Assembly (NCBI GenBank): GCA_030639985.1
Contig: DAOWKG010000109.1
Location: 1-5,331, forward strand
DNA from: Desulfuromonadaceae bacterium
GTDB taxonomy: Bacteria > Desulfobacterota > Desulfuromonadia > Desulfuromonadales > Geopsychrobacteraceae
DNA length: 5,331 bases
Direction of reading: 5' to 3'
The notes under the pieces were generated by a model. It was given only the letters and a program-made list of their open reading frames with translations, made no database searches and had not been told where the DNA came from. Of this stretch, positions 1 through 5,331 are shown piece after piece. The position numbers and the translations under genes were made by a program. Each line of letters opens with the position of its first letter. Position 1 is the first letter of the stretch.

Positions 1-26
1 CTCTCTTTGTTGTTGAGCGGCTTTGA
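1..26 (+). CDS. accB: Probable C-terminal tail of AccB (biotin carboxyl carrier protein), partial
   Basis: The window opens inside a reading frame that ends at TGA 24-26. The codons from position 3 read L-F-V-V-E-R-L-stop, and the two bases before them (CT) fit a proline, serine, threonine or alanine codon. AccB/BCCP proteins, which carry biotin for acetyl-CoA carboxylase, typically finish with a hydrophobic strand of the form 'PLFxIE' shortly after the biotinyl domain, so this fits the family. The position just upstream of accC is the classical accB-accC order. Only seven codons are visible and the biotinylation motif lies outside the window, so the call rests on the C-terminal pattern plus context. 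Another frame, open to TAA 40-42, cannot be strictly excluded. Confidence 0.55.
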
Positions 27-119
27 TCTGGTAATTTATTAACTGCCAGGCACCTATTCTATTTTACCGAATCATTATCATCTGTGGAATTAGATAGATT
101 GCTTGTGAATATCCATCTC

Positions 120-124
120 AGGAG
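120..124 (+). promoter_or_regulatory. Ribosome binding site of accC
   Basis: AGGAG lies 9 nt upstream of ATG 134, a near-consensus Shine-Dalgarno site that fixes the accC start. The leader from 27 to 133 has no convincing sigma-70 promoter. The best match, TTGAGC at 13-18 with TTTATT at 35-40, is weak and overlaps the presumed accB end, so accC is probably read from an upstream accB promoter. Confidence 0.8.
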
Positions 125-133
125 TCAACAAAG

Positions 134-1471
134 ATGTTTCATAAAATACTTATAGCAAACCGTGGTGAAATTGCGCTGCGAATTATTCGTGCTTGTAAGG
201 AAATGGGGATCAAAACCGTCGCGGTTCATTCTGACGCCGATCAAGAAGCTCTTCATGTCAGTCTTGCTGACGAGAGTATTTGTATCGGTCCAACCGCCAG
301 TGCCGATAGTTATCTGAATATCAAGGCGATAATCAGTGCTGCTGAAATTGCCGATGCTGATGCTATCCATCCAGGTTACGGTTTCTTATCTGAAAATGCT
401 GAGTTTGCCGAAATCTGTGAACAATGTGGAATTACGTTTATTGGACCAACAGCCGAAAATATGCGGCGGATGGGAGATAAAATAAGTGCTCGCCAGACTG
501 TAACCGCTGCAGGTGTGCCAATTCTTCCCGGTACCAACAATAGTATTGAAACTGCTGAAGAAGCGTTGCAAATTGCTGAAGAAATTGGCTATCCCGTAAT
601 CATTAAAGCGTCTGCCGGTGGTGGCGGTCGGGGGATGAAAATTGTCCATTCCCCCGCTTCGTTGAGTAATGCTCTGGCAATGGCTCGGACAGAAGCTCTG
701 GCTGGGTTTGGAAAAGCTGATGTATATATTGAGAAATTTTGCGAGCATCCACGGCATGTTGAAATTCAGATTCTGGGAGATAAGCATGGCAATGTAATTC
801 ATTTGGGTGAGAGAGATTGTTCTATTCAACGGCGTCATCAAAAGTTGATTGAGGAATCTCCATGTCCAGTTATAACCCCTGAACTCCGTGAGCGGATGGG
901 GACTTGTGCTGTTGATGCTGCCAAGGCGGTCAATTATTCGAGTGTCGGAACGGTAGAGTATCTACTTGATACCGATGGGAGTTTCTATTTTATGGAAATG
1001 AACACTCGAGTCCAAGTTGAGCATCCGGTTACTGAAATGGTAACTGGTGTTGACATCGTCAAAGAGCAGATCAATTCAGCTGCTGGAATCCCGCTGCGTT
1101 ACAAGCAGGAAGATATTAAGATCACTGGCCATTCGATAGAATGCCGGATTAATGCCGAAGATCCAGAAAAATTCACACCGTTTCCGGGGAAAATAACCGG
1201 TTACCATACTCCGGGTGGGATGGGTGTGAGGGTGGAAAGTGCTATGTATAACCAGTACACTGTTTTGCCCCATTACGATTCGATGATTGGTAAATTGATT
1301 GTCCATGCTGATACCAGAGAAGAGGCGATAAAGAAGATGTCGTGTGCTCTGGATGAGTACATTATTGAAGGAATAAAGACAACGATCCCATTCCATTTGA
1401 AAATGATGACTAACAAAGACTTCATCGACGGTAATTTTGACACAAACTTTCTGGAGCGGACGAAAATCTAA
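134..1471 (+). CDS. accC: Biotin carboxylase subunit of acetyl-CoA carboxylase (AccC)
   Basis: AccC carboxylates the biotin of the carrier protein AccB using ATP and bicarbonate, the first half-reaction of malonyl-CoA formation for fatty acid synthesis in the cytoplasm. The 445-residue product is close to the E. coli length (449). It has the N-terminal biotin-carboxylase domain (about 1-115, beginning with [11 protein letters not shown]), the ATP-grasp domain (about 116-330) with the glycine-rich loop AGGGGRGMK at 161-169, and a C-terminal domain with ECRINAEDP at 336-344. By alignment from memory with E. coli AccC, the key residues are kept: K116, K158, E200, H208, K237, E275, E288, N290, R292, Q294, E296 and R338. 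A good ribosome site supports the start. The probable accB tail upstream favours the acetyl-CoA carboxylase role over the related PycA or propionyl-CoA carboxylase subunits. No internal disruption is visible. Confidence 0.96.
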   Translation: MFHKILIANRGEIALRIIRACKEMGIKTVAVHSDADQEALHVSLADESICIGPTASADSYLNIKAIISAAEIADADAIHPGYGFLSENAEFAEICEQCGITFIGPTAENMRRMGDKISARQTVTAAGVPILPGTNNSIETAEEALQIAEEIGYPVIIKASAGGGGRGMKIVHSPASLSNALAMARTEALAGFGKADVYIEKFCEHPRHVEIQILGDKHGNVIHLGERDCSIQRRHQKLIEESPCPVITPELRERMGTCAVDAAKAVNYSSVGTVEYLLDTDGSFYFMEMNTRVQVEHPVTEMVTGVDIVKEQINSAAGIPLRYKQEDIKITGHSIECRINAEDPEKFTPFPGKITGYHTPGGMGVRVESAMYNQYTVLPHYDSMIGKLIVHADTREEAIKKMSCALDEYIIEGIKTTIPFHLKMMTNKDFIDGNFDTNFLERTKI

Positions 1472-1494
1472 CCGCTTATTGCATATGTTTTATT

Positions 1495-1526
1495 GACAAC
1501 AGACGGGATAGCTCCCGTCTGTTGTC
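1495..1526. repeat. Perfect 14-bp inverted repeat in the accC-mqnA gap (hairpin; possible terminator or attenuator)
   Basis: Arm 1495-1508 (GACAACAGACGGGA) is exactly complementary to arm 1513-1526, with the 4-nt loop TAGC. The transcript would fold into a very stable hairpin starting 23 nt after the accC stop. No run of T follows on either strand, so it is not a textbook intrinsic terminator. It could be a degenerate terminator, a transcript-stabilising or processing stem, or a DNA operator. It lies just 5 nt upstream of the mqnA ribosome site, so an effect on mqnA expression is plausible but not shown. The structure is seen directly; its role is inference. Confidence 0.9.
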
Positions 1527-1531
1527 GGTTA

Positions 1532-1541
1532 AGAGGGGTGA
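1532..1541 (+). promoter_or_regulatory. Ribosome binding site deciding the mqnA start
   Basis: AGAGGGGTGA resembles the extended anti-16S complement (AGGAGGTGA) and ends 10 nt before ATG 1552. The purine core ends 13 nt before that ATG, slightly long. An upstream TTG at 1522 would put the start inside the hairpin arm and before this site, which argues against it. ATG 1561 is in frame but farther away. Confidence 0.65.
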
Positions 1542-1551
1542 TTTCGATTCT

Positions 1552-2385
1552 ATGAATTCAATGACCGAATTGGCATTAGGGTATATTCCATATCTGAATT
1601 GTGTCCCCTATTATCACTATCTCAAGCAATGTGGGTTTCAGGGCAAATATATCTCTGGAGTGCCGTCGGTACTTAATCGGATGCTTCAAAATGGTGAACT
1701 TGATGTCAGCCCATCGTCATCATTTGAATACGCTCGGAATTGGCGTAACTATTTGTTACTGCCAGACCACTCTATTTCATCAATCGGCGAAGTCAAGAGT
1801 GTCTTGCTTTTTTCACCAGTTCCGTTAGCAGAATTGTCTGGTCGGAAAGTTGCGATAACTGGTGAATCGGCGACATCAATCAATTTATTACGTGTTATTT
1901 TACGTGAGTTTTATCATCTTCAAAATGTTACCGACATTGTCCCGACGGCACCCATCGAAAAACTTATTAAGCAATATCAGCCGGCATTACTGATTGGTGA
2001 TAGAGCATTAAGCCTCGCCGGGAAAAAACCGAAGGACATGTATATTTTTGATCTCGGTGATATTTGGTATCAACATACTGGATTACCTTTCGTGTTTGCT
2101 CTATGGATGGTTTCTAGGAGCGCACTTAATAATTTTGCTGATGAATTGAATGCTTTAAACTTACAACTTAAGCAGTCTTATGGATTGTTGATGCAACAAC
2201 CAAATCCTGTTGCTGCAACATTTGTCGATTCAGTAGGTCTGAATATTAGCGCAATAGTCGACTATTGGGAAACAATCGACTATCGTTTAGATAAAGATCA
2301 TTTGAAAGGGCTTCAACTGTTTTACCAGTTATGCAATAAACATAGTTTGCTCAGTGAAATTCCTGATTTGGACTTTTTTTATTGA
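1552..2385 (+). CDS. mqnA: Chorismate dehydratase, futalosine menaquinone pathway (MqnA)
   Basis: MqnA dehydrates chorismate to 3-[(1-carboxyvinyl)oxy]benzoate, the committed step of the futalosine route to menaquinone, and is a cytosolic protein with a periplasmic-binding-protein-like fold. From ATG 1552 the product has 277 residues, the usual family length. It shows the N-terminal GYIPYLNCVPYYHYL block (10-24), the G-E-L-D-V-S-P-S-S-S stretch (48-57) that forms part of the pocket, LLIGDRAL (146-153), and the DLGDIWYQHTGLPFVFALW block (167-185). These separate it from MqnD, the paralogue acting later in the pathway. A longer reading from TTG 1522 adds 10 residues encoded partly by the hairpin and is less likely, because family members begin only a few residues before GYIPYLN. 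No other mqn gene is in the window, so MqnB, MqnC and MqnD must be encoded elsewhere. A run of seven T precedes the last codons without breaking the frame. Confidence 0.9.
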   Translation: MNSMTELALGYIPYLNCVPYYHYLKQCGFQGKYISGVPSVLNRMLQNGELDVSPSSSFEYARNWRNYLLLPDHSISSIGEVKSVLLFSPVPLAELSGRKVAITGESATSINLLRVILREFYHLQNVTDIVPTAPIEKLIKQYQPALLIGDRALSLAGKKPKDMYIFDLGDIWYQHTGLPFVFALWMVSRSALNNFADELNALNLQLKQSYGLLMQQPNPVAATFVDSVGLNISAIVDYWETIDYRLDKDHLKGLQLFYQLCNKHSLLSEIPDLDFFY

Positions 2386-2441
2386 TGCAACTTATTATTG
2401 GTAGCACAGGTTTTATTATGTTGTCAGGGGGAACACTATGA
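2385..2441 (+). CDS. Possible 18-codon ORF bridging mqnA and the dehydratase gene (hypothetical)
   Basis: ATG 2385-2387 overlaps the mqnA stop as TGATG, and the frame runs 18 codons (MQLIIGSTGFIMLSGGTL) to TGA 2439-2441, which overlaps the next gene's start as ATGA. It would fill the gap completely and could couple translation of the downstream gene to mqnA. The peptide is hydrophobic and resembles nothing I recognise. No Shine-Dalgarno site precedes it, though reinitiation at TGATG would not need a strong one. The length is within chance expectation, so this is a speculative call. Confidence 0.2.
   Translation: MQLIIGSTGFIMLSGGTL
2426..2432 (+). promoter_or_regulatory. Ribosome binding site of the dehydratase gene
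   Basis: AGGGGGA sits 5 nt upstream of ATG 2438. It supports that start and indicates independent initiation rather than obligate coupling to mqnA. Confidence 0.65.
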
Positions 2442-4348
2442 AAGAATTTATTTACAAAAAGCGCCTTTATCTAATATTTTTAACTACCAGCTTTATTATT
2501 GTTGGATCGCTTTTATTGGCTTATGCCGTTCGCTTTGATTTTGCTATCCCGACCCAATACTGGTTAAGGTTCAAGGTGCTGATCCCTGCAGTTTTGGCAA
2601 TCAAGCTGGCTATTTTCTGGCAATTCGGTTGTTTTAAAGGTTGGTGGCGTTATGTCTCACTGCCAGACCTGATCCAAATAGTAAAAGCTAATCTGCTTGG
2701 ATCAACAATTTTTGTTGCATATGCTGTCCTTATCTATCGTTTAGACCAAATACCCCGTGCCGTTTTAGTATTAGATGCTATTTTCTGTTTTTTATTTATC
2801 GGCGGTATTCGCTTTATTACGCGTATATATCGTGAATATTATCACCCTGATAGCACTCGATCAAATGTTGTTAAGACCAGGGTTTTGTTGGTTGGTGCTG
2901 GTGATGCTGGACAGTTGATTGCACGTGAAGTTCGCTCAAATATACATTTGAACTTTGCCTTAATCGGTTTTATTGATGACGATCCAATAAAGAAAAAAAC
3001 GACAATACAGGGTCTAAAAGTACTCGGGACTCAAATTGATTTAAACCGTATTGTTGATGCATATGGCATTGAAGAGATCATTATTGCAATACCATCTGCT
3101 ACCGGCAAAGAGATTCGATCAATCGTAGAGCGTTGCCAGAGAGCTGATGTTAGATTTAAAATTCTGCCCGGAGTTGGCGATTTGATTGATGGTCGAGTTT
3201 CGGTGCAACAGGTTCGTGATATTGATCTAAACGATTTACTCGGTCGTGATCCAATTTTGCTGGATAAAGACCAGATCAGCCACTACTTGGAAGATAAAAG
3301 GGTTTTGGTTACCGGTGCCGGTGGGAGTATCGGCAGCGAAATCTGTCGTCAGGTTGCCAGTTTTAACCCGCAAAAACTGATTTTGTTCGAGAATGGCGAA
3401 ACCCCTCTTTTCCTCATTGAACAGGAGCTTACTCAGCAATTTTCTGAACTGATGATTGTACCAATTGTTGGTGATGTCCGGAATAGATCACGGGTCAATG
3501 CTATTTTTGCCGAGCAGATGCCGCAGGTAGTATTCCATGCAGCAGCCTACAAGCATGTTCCGATGATGGAGAAAAATCCTGCGGAAGCGGTTAATAATAA
3601 TATCCATGGAACCCAGTTGACAGCTGATGCAGCAGATCGTTTTGGGGTGGAAAAATTTGTGATGATATCTACCGACAAAGCAGTTCGTCCAACCAGTGTT
3701 ATGGGTACGACCAAGCGAATTGCTGAAATGTATGTTCAATCGCTGAATAAATGCAGTAAAACCAGCTTTGTTACTACCCGTTTTGGTAATGTTCTTGGTA
3801 GTAGTGGCAGCGTGATTCCGACTTTTAAGCAACAAATAGCAAATGGTGGGCCCGTTACTGTTACCCATCCAGAAGTTACTAGGTTTTTTATGACCATTCC
3901 AGAGGCCACTCAGCTGGTTTTGCAGGCCGGGAGTATGGGGCATGGTGGTGAAATATATCTGTTCGATATGGGTGAACCGGTAAAAATTCTATCCCTGGCC
4001 GAAAAATTGATCCGACTCTCAGGTTTACAACTTCACGACGATATCGAAATTATCTATACTGGGCTGCGTCCGGGCGAAAAGTTATATGAAGAGCTGTTAC
4101 TTGATGATGAAGGGGTATTGCCAACACCACATCATAAAATTTGCATCGCCCAGTCATCTGCCCCTTCGCTTAATGAGTTGGTTAAGAGTATCAATGCTTT
4201 GGTCGGTGATGCAAAAGTTATGGATCTTGATGGGGTGCGACAAAAAATATTACAGCTGGTGCCGGAGTATGCACCGGTAAAAAATAAACCGCTTGCTAAG
4301 GTGATTAAACATCCTGCAACCGCTGAAATTAGGAGTAGCAATTTATGA
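2438..4348 (+). CDS. Membrane-anchored nucleotide-sugar 4,6-dehydratase, PglF/WbpM/FlaA1-CapD family
   Basis: The 636-residue protein matches the large membrane-bound dehydratases that convert UDP-GlcNAc to the UDP-4-keto-6-deoxy sugar, the entry to bacillosamine, QuiNAc or FucNAc-type sugars for surface glycans. Four hydrophobic segments lie near residues 10-30, 46-66, 83-101 and 108-124. A first Rossmann (CoA-binding-like) domain begins with VLLVGAGDAG (149-158). The catalytic extended-SDR domain has the NAD(P) motif TGAGGSIG (292-299), HAAAYKHVP (367-375), STDKA (411-415) and MGTTK (422-426). The Tyr of the usual YxxxK motif is replaced by Met, as known for this subfamily, in which catalysis uses the T-D-K residues (here T412, D413, K414) with K426. 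TRFGNVLGSSGSVIP (447-461) and the GLRPGEKLYEELL region (542-554) are also typical. The C-terminus after about 610 is Lys/Pro-rich and probably disordered. The exact substrate (UDP-GlcNAc or another) and the C5 stereochemistry cannot be read from the sequence. The gene overlaps yicC by 4 nt. No glycosyltransferase or aminotransferase is adjacent in the window. Confidence 0.92.
   Translation: MKEFIYKKRLYLIFLTTSFIIVGSLLLAYAVRFDFAIPTQYWLRFKVLIPAVLAIKLAIFWQFGCFKGWWRYVSLPDLIQIVKANLLGSTIFVAYAVLIYRLDQIPRAVLVLDAIFCFLFIGGIRFITRIYREYYHPDSTRSNVVKTRVLLVGAGDAGQLIAREVRSNIHLNFALIGFIDDDPIKKKTTIQGLKVLGTQIDLNRIVDAYGIEEIIIAIPSATGKEIRSIVERCQRADVRFKILPGVGDLIDGRVSVQQVRDIDLNDLLGRDPILLDKDQISHYLEDKRVLVTGAGGSIGSEICRQVASFNPQKLILFENGETPLFLIEQELTQQFSELMIVPIVGDVRNRSRVNAIFAEQMPQVVFHAAAYKHVPMMEKNPAEAVNNNIHGTQLTADAADRFGVEKFVMISTDKAVRPTSVMGTTKRIAEMYVQSLNKCSKTSFVTTRFGNVLGSSGSVIPTFKQQIANGGPVTVTHPEVTRFFMTIPEATQLVLQAGSMGHGGEIYLFDMGEPVKILSLAEKLIRLSGLQLHDDIEIIYTGLRPGEKLYEELLLDDEGVLPTPHHKICIAQSSAPSLNELVKSINALVGDAKVMDLDGVRQKILQLVPEYAPVKNKPLAKVIKHPATAEIRSSNL
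4331..4335 (+). promoter_or_regulatory. Ribosome binding site of yicC inside the dehydratase gene
   Basis: AGGAG lies 9 nt before ATG 4345 and is embedded in the last codons of the upstream gene. It supports the ATGA-overlap start and cotranscription. Confidence 0.8.
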
Positions 4349-5220
4349 TTAAAAGTATGACCGGCTACGGTCGTGGTCAGGCAGAGGTTAATGGCGTGTC
4401 TTTTTCGGTAGAAATAAAGACGGTAAATCATCGCTATGCCGATGTTAAAATTAAATCTCCGCGATTATTGGCCCCACTTGAAAGTGAAATTAAAAAGCAA
4501 GTGCTGACAGTATTAAAGCGGGGTAAAATCGATCTGTTTATAAGCCAGGAGCATACTTCTACCATTGCCAGTATTCCGGTTATTGATGAGCCGGTGGCCA
4601 AAGCTTACATCGAAGCGTTTAACCATTTACGTTCAATCAGTGGCTTGTCGGGTGAAATCAGCCTTGAATTTCTGGCGGCGCAGAAGGATGTTCTGGTTTT
4701 AAAAGATACTGAGTTTGCCAGTGATGATGTTTGGAATTGCCTCACCCTGGCAATCGATAGTGCCTTGGCATCGTTACAGGAAATGCGCAATAAAGAGGGT
4801 GCCGCTACCGCTGTTGATATCAGCAATAGACTCGAATTACTGTCACAGTCATTGGTTACCATTGAACAATTGGCGGCATCGGTACCGTTGGAATGGCAAC
4901 AAAAATTACAAGATCGGCTTGCCCGTTTGCAGGTAAACGATGGTGATCCTCAGCGAGTTGCCCAAGAGATTGCTATTTTCGCCGATCGTTGTGATATTAG
5001 TGAGGAATTGTCTCGATTTAGTAGTCACCTCAGTCAGTTTAATGATTTGTTGCAGCGTCAGGAACCGGTTGGCCGGCAGCTCGACTTTCTGGTTCAGGAA
5101 CTAAACCGTGAAGCTAATACCATGGGATCAAAATCGAACGATGCCGATTTGACCCGCCAAGTTGTAACGGTTAAGTCTGAACTGGAAAAAATACGCGAAC
5201 AGGTACAAAATATTGAATAG
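4345..5220 (+). CDS. yicC: YicC/YloC-family endoribonuclease
   Basis: YicC and YloC are cytosolic oligomeric endoribonucleases; E. coli YicC has been linked to cleavage and decay of RNAs including the small RNA RyhB. The 291-residue product has the usual family length. It begins with the signature MIKSMTGYGRG (1-11), then VEIKTVNHRYADV (22-34) and KRGKIDL (58-64) in the N-terminal YicC-like domain. A helical middle region includes MRNKEG (147-152). The C-terminal DUF1732 domain carries EIAIFADRCDISEELSR (208-224), EPVGRQLDFLVQELNREANT (240-259), GSKSND (261-266) and a final EKIREQVQNIE. All conserved blocks are intact. The start codon overlaps the dehydratase stop (ATGA), so the two are translated from one transcript. 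In many bacteria yicC is followed by gmk and rpoZ; here a terminator follows the gene instead, and whatever comes next begins beyond the window. Confidence 0.94.
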   Translation: MIKSMTGYGRGQAEVNGVSFSVEIKTVNHRYADVKIKSPRLLAPLESEIKKQVLTVLKRGKIDLFISQEHTSTIASIPVIDEPVAKAYIEAFNHLRSISGLSGEISLEFLAAQKDVLVLKDTEFASDDVWNCLTLAIDSALASLQEMRNKEGAATAVDISNRLELLSQSLVTIEQLAASVPLEWQQKLQDRLARLQVNDGDPQRVAQEIAIFADRCDISEELSRFSSHLSQFNDLLQRQEPVGRQLDFLVQELNREANTMGSKSNDADLTRQVVTVKSELEKIREQVQNIE

Positions 5221-5257
5221 TGTTTCCTGACGTTTCCTTATGTTCCAAAATATCAAT

Positions 5258-5281
5258 TAAGCCCCTTAAATAGGGGCTTTT
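5258..5281 (+). terminator. Rho-independent terminator after yicC
   Basis: The arms 5259-5266 (AAGCCCCT) and 5272-5279 (AGGGGCTT) pair perfectly over 8 bp around a 5-nt loop (TAAAT), and the right arm runs directly into TTTTT (5278-5283) and then GTTTTT. It begins 38 nt after the yicC stop. The run of A/T before the left arm is short, so it acts chiefly in the + direction. This marks the end of the mqnA-dehydratase-yicC unit. Confidence 0.92.
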
Positions 5282-5294
5282 TTGTTTTTAGGTG

Positions 5295-5323
5295 TTTACA
5301 ATTGTTTCTCTCTGTTTCAGAAT
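5295..5323 (+). promoter_or_regulatory. Possible sigma-70-type promoter for the next gene
   Basis: TTTACA (5295-5300, 5 of 6 matches to the -35 consensus) is followed after 17 nt by CAGAAT (5318-5323, 4 of 6 to the -10 consensus). It sits just past the terminator, where a new transcription unit would be expected to start. The window ends 8 nt later, so no gene confirms it, and such matches arise by chance in AT-rich DNA. Confidence 0.3.
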
Positions 5324-5331
5324 AGTGGTGA

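Noticed and set aside
422..426. Loss of the catalytic Tyr in the dehydratase (protein residue numbering, M422 to K426) as evidence of inactivation
   Set aside because: Met at this position is a known trait of the PglF/WbpM/FlaA1-CapD subfamily, and the remaining catalytic residues are present, so it is not a defect. The positions in this entry are residues of the 636-residue protein.
386..841. 151-codon minus-strand ORF inside accC
   Set aside because: It lies wholly opposite a strongly conserved accC region, shows no recognisable domain, and reflects codon bias on the sense strand. The same holds for the minus-strand frames at 125-370 and 1076-1396.
1493..1498. Perfect -35 box TTGACA before mqnA
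   Set aside because: It overlaps the left hairpin arm and no acceptable -10 box lies 15-19 nt downstream, where the sequence is the GC-rich right arm. It is better explained as part of the inverted repeat.
2374..2380. Run of seven T at the 3' end of mqnA as a terminator tail or programmed frameshift
   Set aside because: No GC-rich stem precedes it, and the frame reads through to a normal family-length end, so it is most likely just the codons for the terminal Phe-Phe-Tyr.
3488..3943. 151-codon minus-strand ORF inside the dehydratase gene
   Set aside because: It is opposite the catalytic SDR domain, is Cys/His/Asn-rich in the way antisense readings often are, and has no ribosome site or family resemblance. 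The minus-strand frames at 3236-3439, 4132-4431 and 4605-4862 are rejected for the same reason.
4715..4936. Alternative + strand 73-codon ORF within yicC
   Set aside because: It is an out-of-frame shadow of the conserved yicC frame, without a ribosome site or recognisable product. The frames at 1601-1828 and 4086-4280 are shadows of mqnA and the dehydratase for the same reason.

Overview
The window is bacterial chromosomal DNA, tightly packed with genes that all read on the + strand. It holds the last codons of a probable accB, then four complete genes: accC (biotin carboxylase), mqnA (chorismate dehydratase of the futalosine menaquinone route), a membrane-anchored nucleotide-sugar 4,6-dehydratase of the PglF/FlaA1/CapD type, and a YicC/YloC-family endoribonuclease gene. 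A strong intrinsic terminator follows. Base composition is moderately AT-rich by eye. The futalosine gene, the AccB-AccC pair and the large polysaccharide dehydratase next to yicC suggest a Gram-negative anaerobe, possibly a Desulfuromonadales/Geobacter-like deltaproteobacterium. That placement is inference and is not proven by any single motif.

Layout: 1-26 is the putative accB tail, and 27-133 is a short leader with a good AGGAG site before accC (134-1471). The accC-mqnA gap (1472-1551) contains a perfect 14-bp inverted repeat with a 4-nt loop, ending 25 nt before the mqnA start. mqnA is best started at ATG 1552, because the longer TTG-initiated reading begins inside the hairpin. After mqnA (ends 2385) there is a 52-nt gap. 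An 18-codon ORF spans this gap exactly and overlaps both flanking genes. The dehydratase (2438-4348) overlaps yicC (4345-5220) by ATGA. A terminator at 5258-5281 ends the unit, and a possible promoter for the next gene lies at 5295-5323.

Functionally the genes are mixed: lipid synthesis (AccB/AccC), quinone synthesis (MqnA), surface-glycan precursor synthesis (dehydratase) and RNA turnover (YicC). The dehydratase-yicC overlap and the close mqnA-dehydratase junction make cotranscription of the last three genes likely. The hairpin may partly separate them from accBC. I see no mobile element, CRISPR array, tRNA, rRNA or broken gene. All main genes belong to recognisable families. The less ordinary points are the intergenic hairpin, the bridging mini-ORF and the gene combination. 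I did not find evidence for an undescribed system.
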